This document shows positions 54,593-63,019 of a stretch of 64,000 nucleotides of DNA, piece by piece (positions within the stretch are counted from its first letter, which is position 1; every line of letters starts with the position of its first letter). The stretch is from the NCBI RefSeq assembly GCF_904846065.1, contig NZ_CAJGZV010000001.1:1240001-1304000 (forward strand), in the 5' to 3' direction. The notes beneath the pieces are model-generated. The model saw nothing but the letters and a program-made list of their open reading frames with translations, searched no databases and had not been told where the DNA came from. Source of the stretch: Psychrobacter immobilis (GTDB taxonomy: Bacteria > Pseudomonadota > Gammaproteobacteria > Pseudomonadales > Moraxellaceae). The position numbers and the translations under genes are program-made.

Positions 54593-55729
54593 TTATTTCA
54601 AGTTTTGCCCAAGTTTGATACTTGCAGCGATATTGACAGCAGTTGTTTCAATATTGTCATAAGCCTGACTCAGTACGTTTTCGATGGTATCTACTTTTTG
54701 AATACTGGGCATGATGACCTCGAACTGGCTAGTTTGCGCAGGTTTGAGTCCGTCAACACTACCGCAAATAGCAATGACTGGCGTATGGCTGGCTTTGGCA
54801 AGCTGACTGATGCCACCTGCCACTTTACCCATGGCTGTTTGCGCATCGAGCTTACCTTCACCAGTGATGACGAGATCAGCCTCTGCGATATGCTGTGGCA
54901 GGTGAGCCACCTCAGCAACTGTGTCAAAGCCTGATTTTAGCTGAGCTTGAAAGAACGTCATCATCGCGTAGCCAAGACCACCAGCTGCTCCAGCGCCTTC
55001 GACATGTTGGCAGTCCTCATAACCGTGATGACCGCACATGGTGGCAAAGTGACTGAGTGCTTTATCTAAAGCTTTTACTTGCTCTGCACAAGCGCCTTTT
55101 TGTGGACCAAATACTGCGCTCGCACCCAAAAGACCACATAATGGATTGGTCACATCACAAGCGACTTCAAATACTGTGTCTAATACCTTTGCATGAAGAT
55201 TTATATTATCAAGCCTATGTAGGCTGGCAAGTGCGCCACCACCATGAGTGAGTAGAGTGTCATCGATATCGTGAAATGTGATGCCTAATGCCATTAGCAT
55301 GCCAAGACCTGCATCATTGGTTGCACTACCACCTAGACCAATCACGATACGTTTAGCCCTTTCTTCTAACGCATCAGCAATCAGCTCGCCGACACCGTAA
55401 CTGCTAGCAATCACAGGATTGCGTTCACCGCTTGTCAATAGATGTAACCCGCAAGCTTGAGCAACTTCGATGACGGCCGTAGCGTCGGGCAATAACAAAT
55501 ACTTTGCCGTTATCGGTCTCATCAGTGGATCATTGACCACCACTTCTTTCCAGCGTCCACCCAATACATAAGACAGTACCGCAGACGTGCCTTCGCCGCC
55601 ATCAGCCATCGGCAGTAGCTTATAATCAGCCTCTGGAAACACTTGGCTGAAGCCAGATTGAATGGCGCGGCAAACATCCAGTGCGTCTAAGCTTTCTTTA
55701 AATGAGTCGGGAGCAATTAAAATTTTCAT
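54593..55729 (-). CDS. glxK: Glycerate kinase
   Basis: Phosphorylates D-glycerate to 2- or 3-phosphoglycerate (GarK/GlxK family). 378 residues. Family motifs APDSFKESLDALDVC at the N-terminus, GLGGSATNDAGLGML, and TGEGKLDAQTAMGK. Start at 55729 (MKILIAPDSF) follows GAGA six bases away; a longer frame to 55876 runs into the permease gene. The GntP permease lies 20 bases upstream on the same strand, so they form an operon. Confidence 0.92.
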   Translation of the reverse strand: MKILIAPDSFKESLDALDVCRAIQSGFSQVFPEADYKLLPMADGGEGTSAVLSYVLGGRWKEVVVNDPLMRPITAKYLLLPDATAVIEVAQACGLHLLTSGERNPVIASSYGVGELIADALEERAKRIVIGLGGSATNDAGLGMLMALGITFHDIDDTLLTHGGGALASLHRLDNINLHAKVLDTVFEVACDVTNPLCGLLGASAVFGPQKGACAEQVKALDKALSHFATMCGHHGYEDCQHVEGAGAAGGLGYAMMTFFQAQLKSGFDTVAEVAHLPQHIAEADLVITGEGKLDAQTAMGKVAGGISQLAKASHTPVIAICGSVDGLKPAQTSQFEVIMPSIQKVDTIENVLSQAYDNIETTAVNIAASIKLGQNLK

Positions 55730-55749
55730 GAATGTCTCTTTGAATCTCT

Positions 55750-57108
55750 TTAAATAAATACCAACGTCAATAACCAGATAAATACAATACTGGTCACACC
55801 TTGAATACCAGTGGCCATCGAATGAGCTTTGTACGCTTGTGCCACACTCATACGGCTGAACTGACTGACAATCCAAAAGAAGCTGTCATTAGCATGAGAG
55901 ATTGTCATTGCGCCCGCACCGATTGCCATGACACAGAATACACGGCCCAGCTCACTGTCTAGACCAATTTGATCAAGTAGAGGCGCTACCATTGCAGAAG
56001 TGGTGACCAGTGCAACTGTGGTCGAGCCTTGAGCTGTCTTTAATGCAGCAGAAACGATAAATGGCATAAAAATACCCAGTCCTAGTGCGGATAAAGTCGT
56101 ACCCAAATAGTCGCCAATCGGTGTGACTTTTAACATCGCACCAAACGCACCACCTGCACCCGTAATCAGTAGAATAGGGGCCGCAACTACTAAGCCTTGT
56201 GAGATACTATCGCTGATTTGCTGGGTTTTTTGCTCGCTGTTAATCAGTAAGAAAGACAAAAATAGACCAATAAGTAATGCGGTGAGCGGATTACCGATAA
56301 ATACAAGAATATCTGTCAATGTTCCACTGCCAAACGGCGCGCTTGGGAAATTGGCAACAGAGGACAGGCAGATTAATATGATAGGCACAATGATAGGTAA
56401 AAATGCCATGGTCGCTGACGGCAAATGGCTATACTCGTCGCGAGTTTTCATGCCTTCAGGCATTGCTGCTGCCGGTGCGTCTGCTGCATTTATATTGTCA
56501 GGAGTCGCATTGAGGAAACGATTAGACCACCACCAGCCAGCCAATACTGCCACAGCAGTCACCACCACACCGACCATGATGACCAGACCTAGATTTGACT
56601 CTAGTCCTAAATTGCCTGCGGCGGCAATCGGACCTGGCGTCGGCGGTACAAAGGTATGAGTGGCATACAGACCAGTCGCTAGAGCGATACTCATTGCCAC
56701 GCTAGAGACATTTAAACGCTCAGCCAACGACTCTTTAAGAGAGTTTAGGATGATATAGCCTGAGTCACAAAATACGGGTATTGATACCACCGCACCGACG
56801 ATAGACATGGTCAAAGTAGGGAAGCGAGGGCCCAATACTTTGATGACTGATTCTGCCATCACGATAGCAGCCCCAGTTTTTTCCAGTATCAAGCCAATAA
56901 TAGTACCAAATACAATCACAAGGCCAATGTAACCTAAAATACCGCCAAAGCCATCAGAGATGGTTTTAGCAACGGTATTAAGCGGCACTTGGTAAAATAG
57001 CGCTACTAAAAAGGCTGATAATATCAATACTAAAAAAGGATGCCACTTTAACTTTGCTGTGGCAAAAATAATAAAAAGAATGGTCAGCACAAGCCAAAAT
57101 ACGATCAT
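55750..57108 (-). CDS. GntP family permease, probably glycerate/gluconate transporter
   Basis: 452 residues, about 12-14 membrane helices, GntP family. Segments AATGLYATHTFVPPTPGPIAAA and AAPILLITGAGGAFGAMLK are characteristic. It lies directly before glycerate kinase (20 bases), so glycerate is the likely substrate. GAGA precedes the ATG. An inverted repeat lies 39-78 bases upstream. Confidence 0.88.
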   Translation of the reverse strand: MIVFWLVLTILFIIFATAKLKWHPFLVLILSAFLVALFYQVPLNTVAKTISDGFGGILGYIGLVIVFGTIIGLILEKTGAAIVMAESVIKVLGPRFPTLTMSIVGAVVSIPVFCDSGYIILNSLKESLAERLNVSSVAMSIALATGLYATHTFVPPTPGPIAAAGNLGLESNLGLVIMVGVVVTAVAVLAGWWWSNRFLNATPDNINAADAPAAAMPEGMKTRDEYSHLPSATMAFLPIIVPIILICLSSVANFPSAPFGSGTLTDILVFIGNPLTALLIGLFLSFLLINSEQKTQQISDSISQGLVVAAPILLITGAGGAFGAMLKVTPIGDYLGTTLSALGLGIFMPFIVSAALKTAQGSTTVALVTTSAMVAPLLDQIGLDSELGRVFCVMAIGAGAMTISHANDSFFWIVSQFSRMSVAQAYKAHSMATGIQGVTSIVFIWLLTLVFI

Positions 57109-57146
57109 TACTGTCTCTACATGTAGGGTTGATAGCGATAATTGTG

Positions 57147-57186
57147 GATGCTGCTACTGAGCTATTATTTCATTAATAGCAGCATC
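57147..57186. repeat. 10-bp inverted repeat upstream of gntP
   Basis: GATGCTGCTA (57147-57156) and TAGCAGCATC (57177-57186), 20-base spacer, 39 bases upstream of the gntP ATG. Could be an operator pair or a leader hairpin for the glycerate operon. No regulator is adjacent. Confidence 0.55.
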
Positions 57187-57334
57187 AATAGGTATATGGA
57201 TTTTTAAAGGGGCATATTCTATAGTAAATCCAAGCTGCTAGGGAATCTATTCGGCTCATATTTGATTTTATTCATGGTAAAGCTTAGATACTCTGCTAGT
57301 ATGTGCTTTTTGCTTCACACGTACCATTATCAGG

Positions 57335-58387
57335 ATGCCTACCTTGACCATATTTACTGCGCCTACTATAGCCAATATAGAAAATGATGAATTACGTCAG
57401 CAGCTACAGCAGATTATAGACCTAAAAACCAAGCCGCTGGGCGCGCTTGGGCGAATAGAGGCACTCGCTGTGCAGTTGGGTATGATTCAAGGAACGATCA
57501 CACCGCATATTGAGCAAGCGCAAATACGAGTGTTTGCGGCAGACCATGGTTTAACTAAGCATGGTACATCAGCGTTTCCTAGTGCTGTCACTGCGCAAAT
57601 GGTTCATAACTTTTTGCAAGGCGGTGCCGCCATCAACGTACTGGCACGCCAGCATAATATTGAGTTAAAGGTTGTTGACGCTGGGGTGGATGCCGACTTT
57701 GCTCCTCATCCAAAATTGCTAGATTACAAGGTTCGCCATGGTAGCCGAGACGCGCTAACAGAGCCTGCAATGACAGAAACAGAGTGTTTAGCAGCGCTAG
57801 AAAACGGCATGAAAGTCGTCAAGAATCTAGCGGGTAATCTGTTGATTGTTGGTGAAATGGGCATAGGCAATACTTCAGCAGCGAGTCTTTTGCTCGCGAG
57901 ACTGGGAGACTTGTCTATTGCTGATTGTATTGGTCGCGGTACAGGACTTGATGATGCAGGATTAGAGCATAAGACGGATATTTTGACGCAAGTATTAGAG
58001 CGTCATCAACAGGCACAAGCACCGTTTGATGTACTCGCTGCATTGGGCGGGCTTGAAATTGCCATGATGGCGGGTGCACTGATTCAGGCTGCTAGTGAAC
58101 GGCGTATTCTCCTGATTGATGGTTTTATTGCCAGTAGCGCATTATTGGTGGCTGAACGCCTAGCACCCGGTGTTGCCCAATACGCGGTCTTTGCTCATCA
58201 TTCTGTTGAGCCGGGACACACGCATTTATTGAAATCACTAAATGCTGAGCCTTTACTTAATATGGGCATGCGCTTAGGCGAGGGTAGCGGGGCTGCGCTC
58301 GCGTATCCATTGTTGCAATCCGCTTGCGCCATTATCAATGAGATGGCAAGCTTTAGTGACGCCGGTATCAGTGAGCAAAACAACTGA
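57335..58387 (+). CDS. cobT: Nicotinate-nucleotide--dimethylbenzimidazole phosphoribosyltransferase
   Basis: Activates DMB to alpha-ribazole phosphate in cobalamin lower-ligand synthesis. 350 residues. Motifs KPLGALGRIEALA, FAADHGLTKHG, GEMGIGNTSAAS and, near residue 315, MRLGEGSGAALA, which holds the catalytic Glu. The stop overlaps the cobS start by one base (TGATG). No cobalamin riboswitch was seen upstream. Confidence 0.96.
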   Translation: MPTLTIFTAPTIANIENDELRQQLQQIIDLKTKPLGALGRIEALAVQLGMIQGTITPHIEQAQIRVFAADHGLTKHGTSAFPSAVTAQMVHNFLQGGAAINVLARQHNIELKVVDAGVDADFAPHPKLLDYKVRHGSRDALTEPAMTETECLAALENGMKVVKNLAGNLLIVGEMGIGNTSAASLLLARLGDLSIADCIGRGTGLDDAGLEHKTDILTQVLERHQQAQAPFDVLAALGGLEIAMMAGALIQAASERRILLIDGFIASSALLVAERLAPGVAQYAVFAHHSVEPGHTHLLKSLNAEPLLNMGMRLGEGSGAALAYPLLQSACAIINEMASFSDAGISEQNN

Positions 58388-59247
58388 TGTCACAATCATT
58401 AAACAAACCATCAAATCAGCCATCCTTGCCTAGACGAAATCTTACTCAATTTATAAAGCATGAATGGATATTGTTACTGGTCGCCGTTCAATTTTTAACC
58501 CGAATACCTGTACCATCATTTAAGCATTATGATCCGCAATGGTTGCATCAGAGCAGTCGCCATTTTCCCGCAGTCGGTTTACTGGTGGGCTTACTCTGTG
58601 CTGGCGTGTTTTGGCTGGGCAGTCTGTTATTTACGCCGCTAGTTGCAGCAGTGCTGAGCACAGCTTTTGGAATTAAGCTCACTGGGGCTTTTCATGAAGA
58701 TGGTCTTGCGGATAGCTGTGACGGTCTCGGCGGTGGTCTGACTCGCGAGCGCACACTGACTATTATGAAAGACTCGCGCCTAGGTACTTATGGTGTATTA
58801 GGTTTGGTGTCGGCGCTATTACTCAAAATTAGCTTACTTGCCTCGATGCCCATACCGATAGCTGTCATCGCGCTTATCATAGGACATACCGCGTCGCGTT
58901 TACTTTGCATTAGCCTGCTGTCTTTACTGCCTTATGGTGGAGAGATAGAACACGCAAAAGCCAAACCGATGGCGCAGCAGTTGACGCCAATACAAGGGCT
59001 ATATAGCAGTGGCTGGCTAATATTGGCTATTATTTTAGTCGCCCTTATATTTCCCAATACGATGCAGCAGATTGGGCTTGGTCGATGGTTGTTAGCATTT
59101 ATATTGGCGCTGATAGCCACTGATTACATGCGACGTTTATTGCGCAGGCGCTTGGATGGTTACACGGGCGATGGGCTCGGCGCGACGCAGCAGCTTAGTG
59201 AAATTGCTATTTATATCGGACTGGCTGCTTCTATACCCTTCATTTAA
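58387..59247 (+). CDS. cobS: Adenosylcobinamide-GDP ribazoletransferase (cobalamin synthase)
   Basis: Inner-membrane enzyme joining alpha-ribazole to adenosylcobinamide-GDP. 286 residues with several hydrophobic helices. The conserved Asp motif is FHEDGLADSCDGLGGG. Its start overlaps the cobT stop, indicating translational coupling. The last part, GDGLGATQQLSEIAIYIG, is also typical. Confidence 0.95.
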   Translation: MSQSLNKPSNQPSLPRRNLTQFIKHEWILLLVAVQFLTRIPVPSFKHYDPQWLHQSSRHFPAVGLLVGLLCAGVFWLGSLLFTPLVAAVLSTAFGIKLTGAFHEDGLADSCDGLGGGLTRERTLTIMKDSRLGTYGVLGLVSALLLKISLLASMPIPIAVIALIIGHTASRLLCISLLSLLPYGGEIEHAKAKPMAQQLTPIQGLYSSGWLILAIILVALIFPNTMQQIGLGRWLLAFILALIATDYMRRLLRRRLDGYTGDGLGATQQLSEIAIYIGLAASIPFI

Positions 59248-59278
59248 ATTAAATCTTCACCAAGGACCATACTTATTC

Positions 59279-59830
59279 ATGATTCTCTATATTTGGCGTC
59301 ATCCCAAACCGATGAATACTGAAGGAATTTGTATTGGACAAACTGATATCGGCGTCGATAAACGTAAGTTGAAACGTCTTGCCAATAAAATCGAGCGCTT
59401 TGTGCGTTTGCATCAATTACCAAAAATAATTTGGGTCAGCCCCTTACAACGTTCACTAAAAGTCGGGCAAATATTAGCACAACGTGGTTTTGAGTGTCGC
59501 GTCGCGCCTGAATTGGCTGAGATTCATTTTGGCGAATGGGATGGATGTCGGTGGGAGCAAATCACCAAGCAAGAGATTGATGAGTGGTGTCATAATTTTG
59601 CCCATTTTGCGCCCAGTCATGGAGAGAGCTTGCAGCAGCTATTTGAGCGTGTTGGAGGTTGGTTGGTTAAAGTTTCAGCTGAACAAAAAGATAGCCCAGT
59701 ATTAGTCATCGGTCATGCAGGCTGGATAAATGCGGCCAAGATAATGGCTGCTGACCAAGAAGTGCCGAAAACAGCCGCTGAGTGGCCGCGCTCTGTCGCA
59801 TATCTGTCCTGTAATCGTATTGATATTTAA
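59279..59830 (+). CDS. cobC: Alpha-ribazole phosphatase-like histidine phosphatase
   Basis: Dephosphorylates alpha-ribazole phosphate. 183 residues from ATG 59279; AAGGA lies 12 bases before it. The catalytic His motif reads WRHPKP rather than RHG. Other conserved residues: EIHFGEWDG and VIGHAGWI. It is the third gene of the cob operon, 31 bases after cobS. A longer frame beginning at 59156 overlaps cobS and is not supported. Confidence 0.88.
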   Translation: MILYIWRHPKPMNTEGICIGQTDIGVDKRKLKRLANKIERFVRLHQLPKIIWVSPLQRSLKVGQILAQRGFECRVAPELAEIHFGEWDGCRWEQITKQEIDEWCHNFAHFAPSHGESLQQLFERVGGWLVKVSAEQKDSPVLVIGHAGWINAAKIMAADQEVPKTAAEWPRSVAYLSCNRIDI

Positions 59831-59832
59831 TT

Positions 59833-59862
59833 AAAAAAACGGCCATTATATTGACCGTTTTT
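59833..59862. terminator. Terminator of the cob operon, bidirectional
   Basis: AAAAAACGG-C-CATTATATTG-A-CCGTTTTT with A and T runs, three bases past cobC, between convergent genes. Confidence 0.8.
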
Positions 59863-59907
59863 AAATTTTGAATGCTTTTGAGTGCTTTTGAATAATTCAG
59901 GAGGCTG

Positions 59908-60156
59908 CTAGCTTTCAGCTTGTAGCTCATCCATTTTTTCAAAATAGGCTCTCTCGTTTTCTGCTAATCCTAGGTTAGAATCAAAGCTCACATAAATGCC
60001 TTTATCATCCAGTGTTGCGTACCAATGGTCTGCATCATTATCGGTTAGGATTTGAAAGTATTTATTATTAACGATTCTACCCACCTTATAAATTTCACCT
60101 TCGCTATAAAAGTGATTGCCTTGGGTGCAGCGTAATTTGTCGTCAGTATTTATCAT
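59908..60156 (-). CDS. Small protein of unknown function
   Basis: 82 residues, not recognised. Contains FYSEGEIYKVGRI, ILTDNDADHWYATLDDKGIYV and ERAYFEKMDEL; resembles a small beta-rich cytoplasmic protein with an acidic C-terminus. One Cys, no signal peptide. No good ribosome-binding site. Convergent to cobC. Confidence 0.65.
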   Translation of the reverse strand: MINTDDKLRCTQGNHFYSEGEIYKVGRIVNNKYFQILTDNDADHWYATLDDKGIYVSFDSNLGLAENERAYFEKMDELQAES

Positions 60157-60367
60157 GTCATTGCAGCCTATCGTTATCTAAATAAAATCTATCAATTAAA
60201 TACGACGAGCATATCAACTCAGGTGACAATAATAAAGATGACTTTATAGGTAGTATCTTATTGTTAAGTATAGGCTTTCCAAGCTATTTATTACAAATAG
60301 TTGCTAGAATATATCACTGCACAAGATACCTGATAAAATCATAAATTAAACGCGACAGCAAAACGCA

Positions 60368-60402
60368 AAAAAGCCAGCAACATGACGTTACTGGCTTTTT
60401 TA
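60368..60402 (-). terminator. Rho-independent terminator of the rpsF-rpsR-rplI operon
   Basis: AAAAAAGCCAG, AAC/GTT inner pair, CTGGCTTTTTT; 25 bases past the rplI stop. The remaining part of 60157-60367 shows nothing else. Confidence 0.88.
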
Positions 60403-60426
60403 GACTAGATCTAGATATTCAAAAAA

Positions 60427-60936
60427 TTACTCTTCTGAATAATCTTCGTTATCGTCTTCAACTTCTGTTGCTGACTCTTCATTGTCGCCATCTTCAGAAA
60501 GAATGGTAACTAGAATAGTAGCGGTAACGTCATGATGTAGCTGAATATCAACATTGTATTCGCCAACTTGACGTAAAGTGCCTTCAGGAAGCTTGATTTC
60601 AGCACGGTCTACTTCTAGACCTGAGTTAGTCAATGCTTCAGCAATATCGCGAGTACCGATAGAACCGAATAGCTTGCCTTCGTCGCCTGATTTAGCACGC
60701 ATGATGACATTAACGTCAGTTAGCGCATCAGCACGTTCTTGAGCAACAGCTACTTCTTTCGCTTCTTCAGCTTCAAGCTCGGCACGACGTGCTTCGAACT
60801 TTTCAATGTTAGCTGCAGTAGCAGGTAGTGCTTTACCCAAAGGGATAAGAAAGTTACGTCCGTAACCTGGTTTCACATCGACAGTTTCACCGAGTTTACC
60901 AAGGTTGACGATACGCTGTAACAAAATAATTTGCAT
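60427..60936 (-). CDS. rplI: 50S ribosomal protein L9
   Basis: 169 residues, about 20 longer than E. coli L9. The N-terminal domain [28 protein letters not shown]... is intact, followed by the connecting helix and C-terminal domain. The extra end is acidic ([26 protein letters not shown] composition). AGGA lies seven bases before the ATG. Confidence 0.97.
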   Translation of the reverse strand: MQIILLQRIVNLGKLGETVDVKPGYGRNFLIPLGKALPATAANIEKFEARRAELEAEEAKEVAVAQERADALTDVNVIMRAKSGDEGKLFGSIGTRDIAEALTNSGLEVDRAEIKLPEGTLRQVGEYNVDIQLHHDVTATILVTILSEDGDNEESATEVEDDNEDYSEE

Positions 60937-60962
60937 GAGTCATTCCTAGTTAAAGTTAACGG

Positions 60963-61193
60963 TTAACCCTGATGGTTATCAGTGTATGGGAGTAGCGATA
61001 AATAACGAGCTTGCTTGATAGCAGTAGCTAGTTGACGCTGATACTTAGTAGATGTACCGGTAATGCGGCTTGGTACGATTTTACCATTATCACTGATGTA
61101 CTGTTTTAGCAATTCAACATCTTTATAATCGATGTGAGTGATGCCTTCAGCAGTGAAACGGCAGAATTTGCGACGGCGATAGAAACGTGCCAT
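60963..61193 (-). CDS. rpsR: 30S ribosomal protein S18
   Basis: 76 residues. [15 protein letters not shown] and [25 protein letters not shown] core are typical. AAGGAG lies seven bases before the ATG. Between rpsF and rplI in one operon; S18 with S6 is the likely feedback ligand of the rpsF leader. Confidence 0.98.
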   Translation of the reverse strand: MARFYRRRKFCRFTAEGITHIDYKDVELLKQYISDNGKIVPSRITGTSTKYQRQLATAIKQARYLSLLPYTDNHQG

Positions 61194-61209
61194 GAGTATT
61201 CTCCTTTAA

Positions 61210-61614
61210 TTAGTCTTCACTGTTGTCGTTGTCGTCATTATCGTTTTCACGACTGTCTGGACGACGAGTAGTTGCTTTGCGTGCGCGTTTTTCATCGGCA
61301 TTCTTGGCTAACTGCGACTCTTCAGTGACAGCGTCGTCACGGCGCATAACTAGACTACGAATGATCGCGTCGTTATAACGGAATAATTCTTCAAGTTCAG
61401 CTAAAGTTTCACCGTCAGTTTCAATGTTGAAAAGAACGTAATGAGCTTTGTGAATCTTGTTGATTGGATATGCCAATTGACGGCGGCCCCAATCTTCTAA
61501 ACGATGGATAACACCGTTGTTGTCTTGAACTAACTTGATGTAGCGCTCAACCATGCCGACCACTTGGTCGCTTTGGTCTGGGTGTACAAGTAACACCAGT
61601 TCGTAATGTCGCAT
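61210..61614 (-). CDS. rpsF: 30S ribosomal protein S6
   Basis: 134 residues. Core [18 protein letters not shown] and [18 protein letters not shown] tail rich in Arg then Asp/Asn/Glu ends [14 protein letters not shown], as many S6 proteins. AAGGAG lies five bases before the ATG and is itself paired in the leader hairpin (61620-61665). First gene of rpsF-rpsR-rplI. Confidence 0.98.
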   Translation of the reverse strand: MRHYELVLLVHPDQSDQVVGMVERYIKLVQDNNGVIHRLEDWGRRQLAYPINKIHKAHYVLFNIETDGETLAELEELFRYNDAIIRSLVMRRDDAVTEESQLAKNADEKRARKATTRRPDSRENDNDDNDNSED

Positions 61615-61619
61615 TATGA

Positions 61620-61665
61620 CTCCTTACGGATTAGTAGCTATTAACCCTATGTTAATAGCAAGGAG
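61620..61665 (-). promoter_or_regulatory. S6:S18-type autoregulatory leader of rpsF
   Basis: On the minus strand CTCCTT pairs with AAGGAG (the rpsF ribosome-binding site). Inside it, with nothing unpaired on the other side, GCTATTAAC pairs with GTTAATAGC around a 5-base loop. The only bulge is TACTAATCCGT on the 3' strand, which contains CCG as in the known S6:S18-binding RNA. Binding would hide the ribosome-binding site. Confidence 0.75.
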
Positions 61666-61741
61666 ATTTATAAGGTAAGCCCGATTTCTAGCTATTATTA
61701 TGAAAAATAATAAGAAATAAGCTTAGTTTATAAAGCGCCGT

Positions 61742-61770
61742 ATTATAACAGTAGTTAGCAACTAACACAA
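61742..61770 (-). promoter_or_regulatory. Promoter of the rpsF operon
   Basis: TTGTGT, a 17-base spacer and TATAAT with an extended TG just before it, 128 bases upstream of rpsF. The resulting leader includes the S6:S18 motif. Confidence 0.75.
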
Positions 61771-61829
61771 AGGTTAATCACTAAGCCACCGTTAATAAGT
61801 TATAACAATAATTAGAAATGCTCGGCTAA

Positions 61830-61861
61830 TAAAAAAGCAGCGATATCACGCTGCTTTTTTA
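61830..61861 (-). terminator. Rho-independent terminator of the RDD gene
   Basis: AAAAAAGCAGCG-ATATCA-CGCTGCTTTTTT, 33 bases past the RDD gene stop. It separates that gene from the rpsF promoter. Confidence 0.92.
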
Positions 61862-61894
61862 TCAAAACAATAAGATGGATTGTTAATAAAAAAG

Positions 61895-62878
61895 CTATTT
61901 TATTTTTGGTTCTTTCACTAGCTGACTGCTATCTGCTTTTACCACCAAAGTTTTGGCCAATTTGTCATGCCAGCCGATATTTTCAGGGCTTTTTGATGCC
62001 ATGTAATAGTGAATAGCAATAATCACGAACCCTAAGAAGCTGGTAAACGAGAACAATAAGTTATAGATTATAAACAATAACAAAGTACGCACACCAATAA
62101 GCTTGGTAAAAGAGGGCAGACGGTGCGTGGTTTGATCCACCACGCGAATACCCGTAATCAGCTTACCGAGTGACTGACCACGCAGTGTGATAAATACCAA
62201 TTGCAGCGCAAATAAGCCAAATACCATCACTTGCGACATCATCAATGTGCTACTAGGAAGACTCTCCATCAGTGTCATTGAATACTGATAAGCCGCATCC
62301 ATGTCTTGGATATTTTGGAATTTGGTATAATCCACATCCATTTTTGTCAATGCCATCACTAGCGGAAAGATAGCGAGTAGATAGAGTAGTCCATTGATGG
62401 CTGTTGCTAATACTCGCGACATAATCGGTGCAAGTACCACATTGCCGACGACTTTGTCTTTGCTAGACGCAGCCTTATTGCTATTAGACTTGTTTAGCGA
62501 CACATTATTGTGCGGTGTTTGCTGACGATTGGTGGTCATGTCAGCTTTCACATTTTTATCCGTGTCTTTTGGACGTTCAGGCTTGCCATACAATCTATCT
62601 AATGAAACTGATTTGCTATCCGAGCTATTGCTAGCGTTATCTTCAGGAAAAACAGTTACATTATTGATAATAGAGTCATTAACCTCAGGCTTGCTAAGGT
62701 TTGTAGGTCGATAAACCGTTTGATTATTGGTCAAGTTACCGACACGCTGCCATTGGTCTAAGCCTTCATGCCACATCAAATCATCCAGCAGTACTTCACC
62801 AGATGCCAACATGATATTCAGCTGCTCCAAATTGTAAGGACCAGCTTGTACGTTATTTCGAGCAAGGAAAATCTGCAT
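61895..62878 (-). CDS. RDD family membrane protein with N-terminal GYF-like domain
   Basis: 327 residues from ATG 62878, chosen because CAGG lies five bases upstream; an ATG at 62890 is less supported. The N-terminal segment IFLARNNVQAGPYNLEQL to about 50 has the GYF_2 look (GPYNLEQLNIMLASGEV). A polar Asn/Ser/Lys-rich linker (60-150) leads to an RDD domain with about four membrane helices and RGQSLGKLITGIRVVD. Function unknown. Confidence 0.85.
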   Translation of the reverse strand: MQIFLARNNVQAGPYNLEQLNIMLASGEVLLDDLMWHEGLDQWQRVGNLTNNQTVYRPTNLSKPEVNDSIINNVTVFPEDNASNSSDSKSVSLDRLYGKPERPKDTDKNVKADMTTNRQQTPHNNVSLNKSNSNKAASSKDKVVGNVVLAPIMSRVLATAINGLLYLLAIFPLVMALTKMDVDYTKFQNIQDMDAAYQYSMTLMESLPSSTLMMSQVMVFGLFALQLVFITLRGQSLGKLITGIRVVDQTTHRLPSFTKLIGVRTLLLFIIYNLLFSFTSFLGFVIIAIHYYMASKSPENIGWHDKLAKTLVVKADSSQLVKEPKIK

Positions 62879-62929
62879 AATTGCCTGCATAGTTAGTCAT
62901 ATCTTAAGTCACTATATATGATACATAAT

Positions 62930-62967
62930 ATTAGGGTCTATTTAACATTTTTCAAATAGACCCTAAT
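62930..62967 (-). terminator. 14-bp perfect inverted repeat past ppsA, probable terminator
   Basis: ATTAGGGTCTATTT (62930-62943) and AAATAGACCCTAAT (62954-62967) with a 10-base loop, 52 bases past the ppsA stop. A strong stem but no clear U-tract on the minus strand, so a palindromic repeat is also possible. Confidence 0.6.
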
Positions 62968-63019
62968 AATTGTTTCTTTAATGACTGTGTGAATTATTGC
63001 TGTGACTGAACGTTAGGGC

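Noticed and set aside
55730..55876. Longer glycerate kinase start
   Set aside because: It would lie inside the gntP coding region and lacks family similarity.
57109..57334. Cobalamin riboswitch upstream of cobT
   Set aside because: No B12-box-like sequence or riboswitch-like architecture could be seen; only the gntP-side inverted repeat.
59156..59278. Longer cobC start overlapping cobS
   Set aside because: The added residues read as a shadow of the cobS end and the histidine-phosphatase motif begins at 59279.
62930..62967. Inverted repeat as a MITE
   Set aside because: Only 38 bases with a 10-base loop; a terminator of ppsA is the simpler reading.
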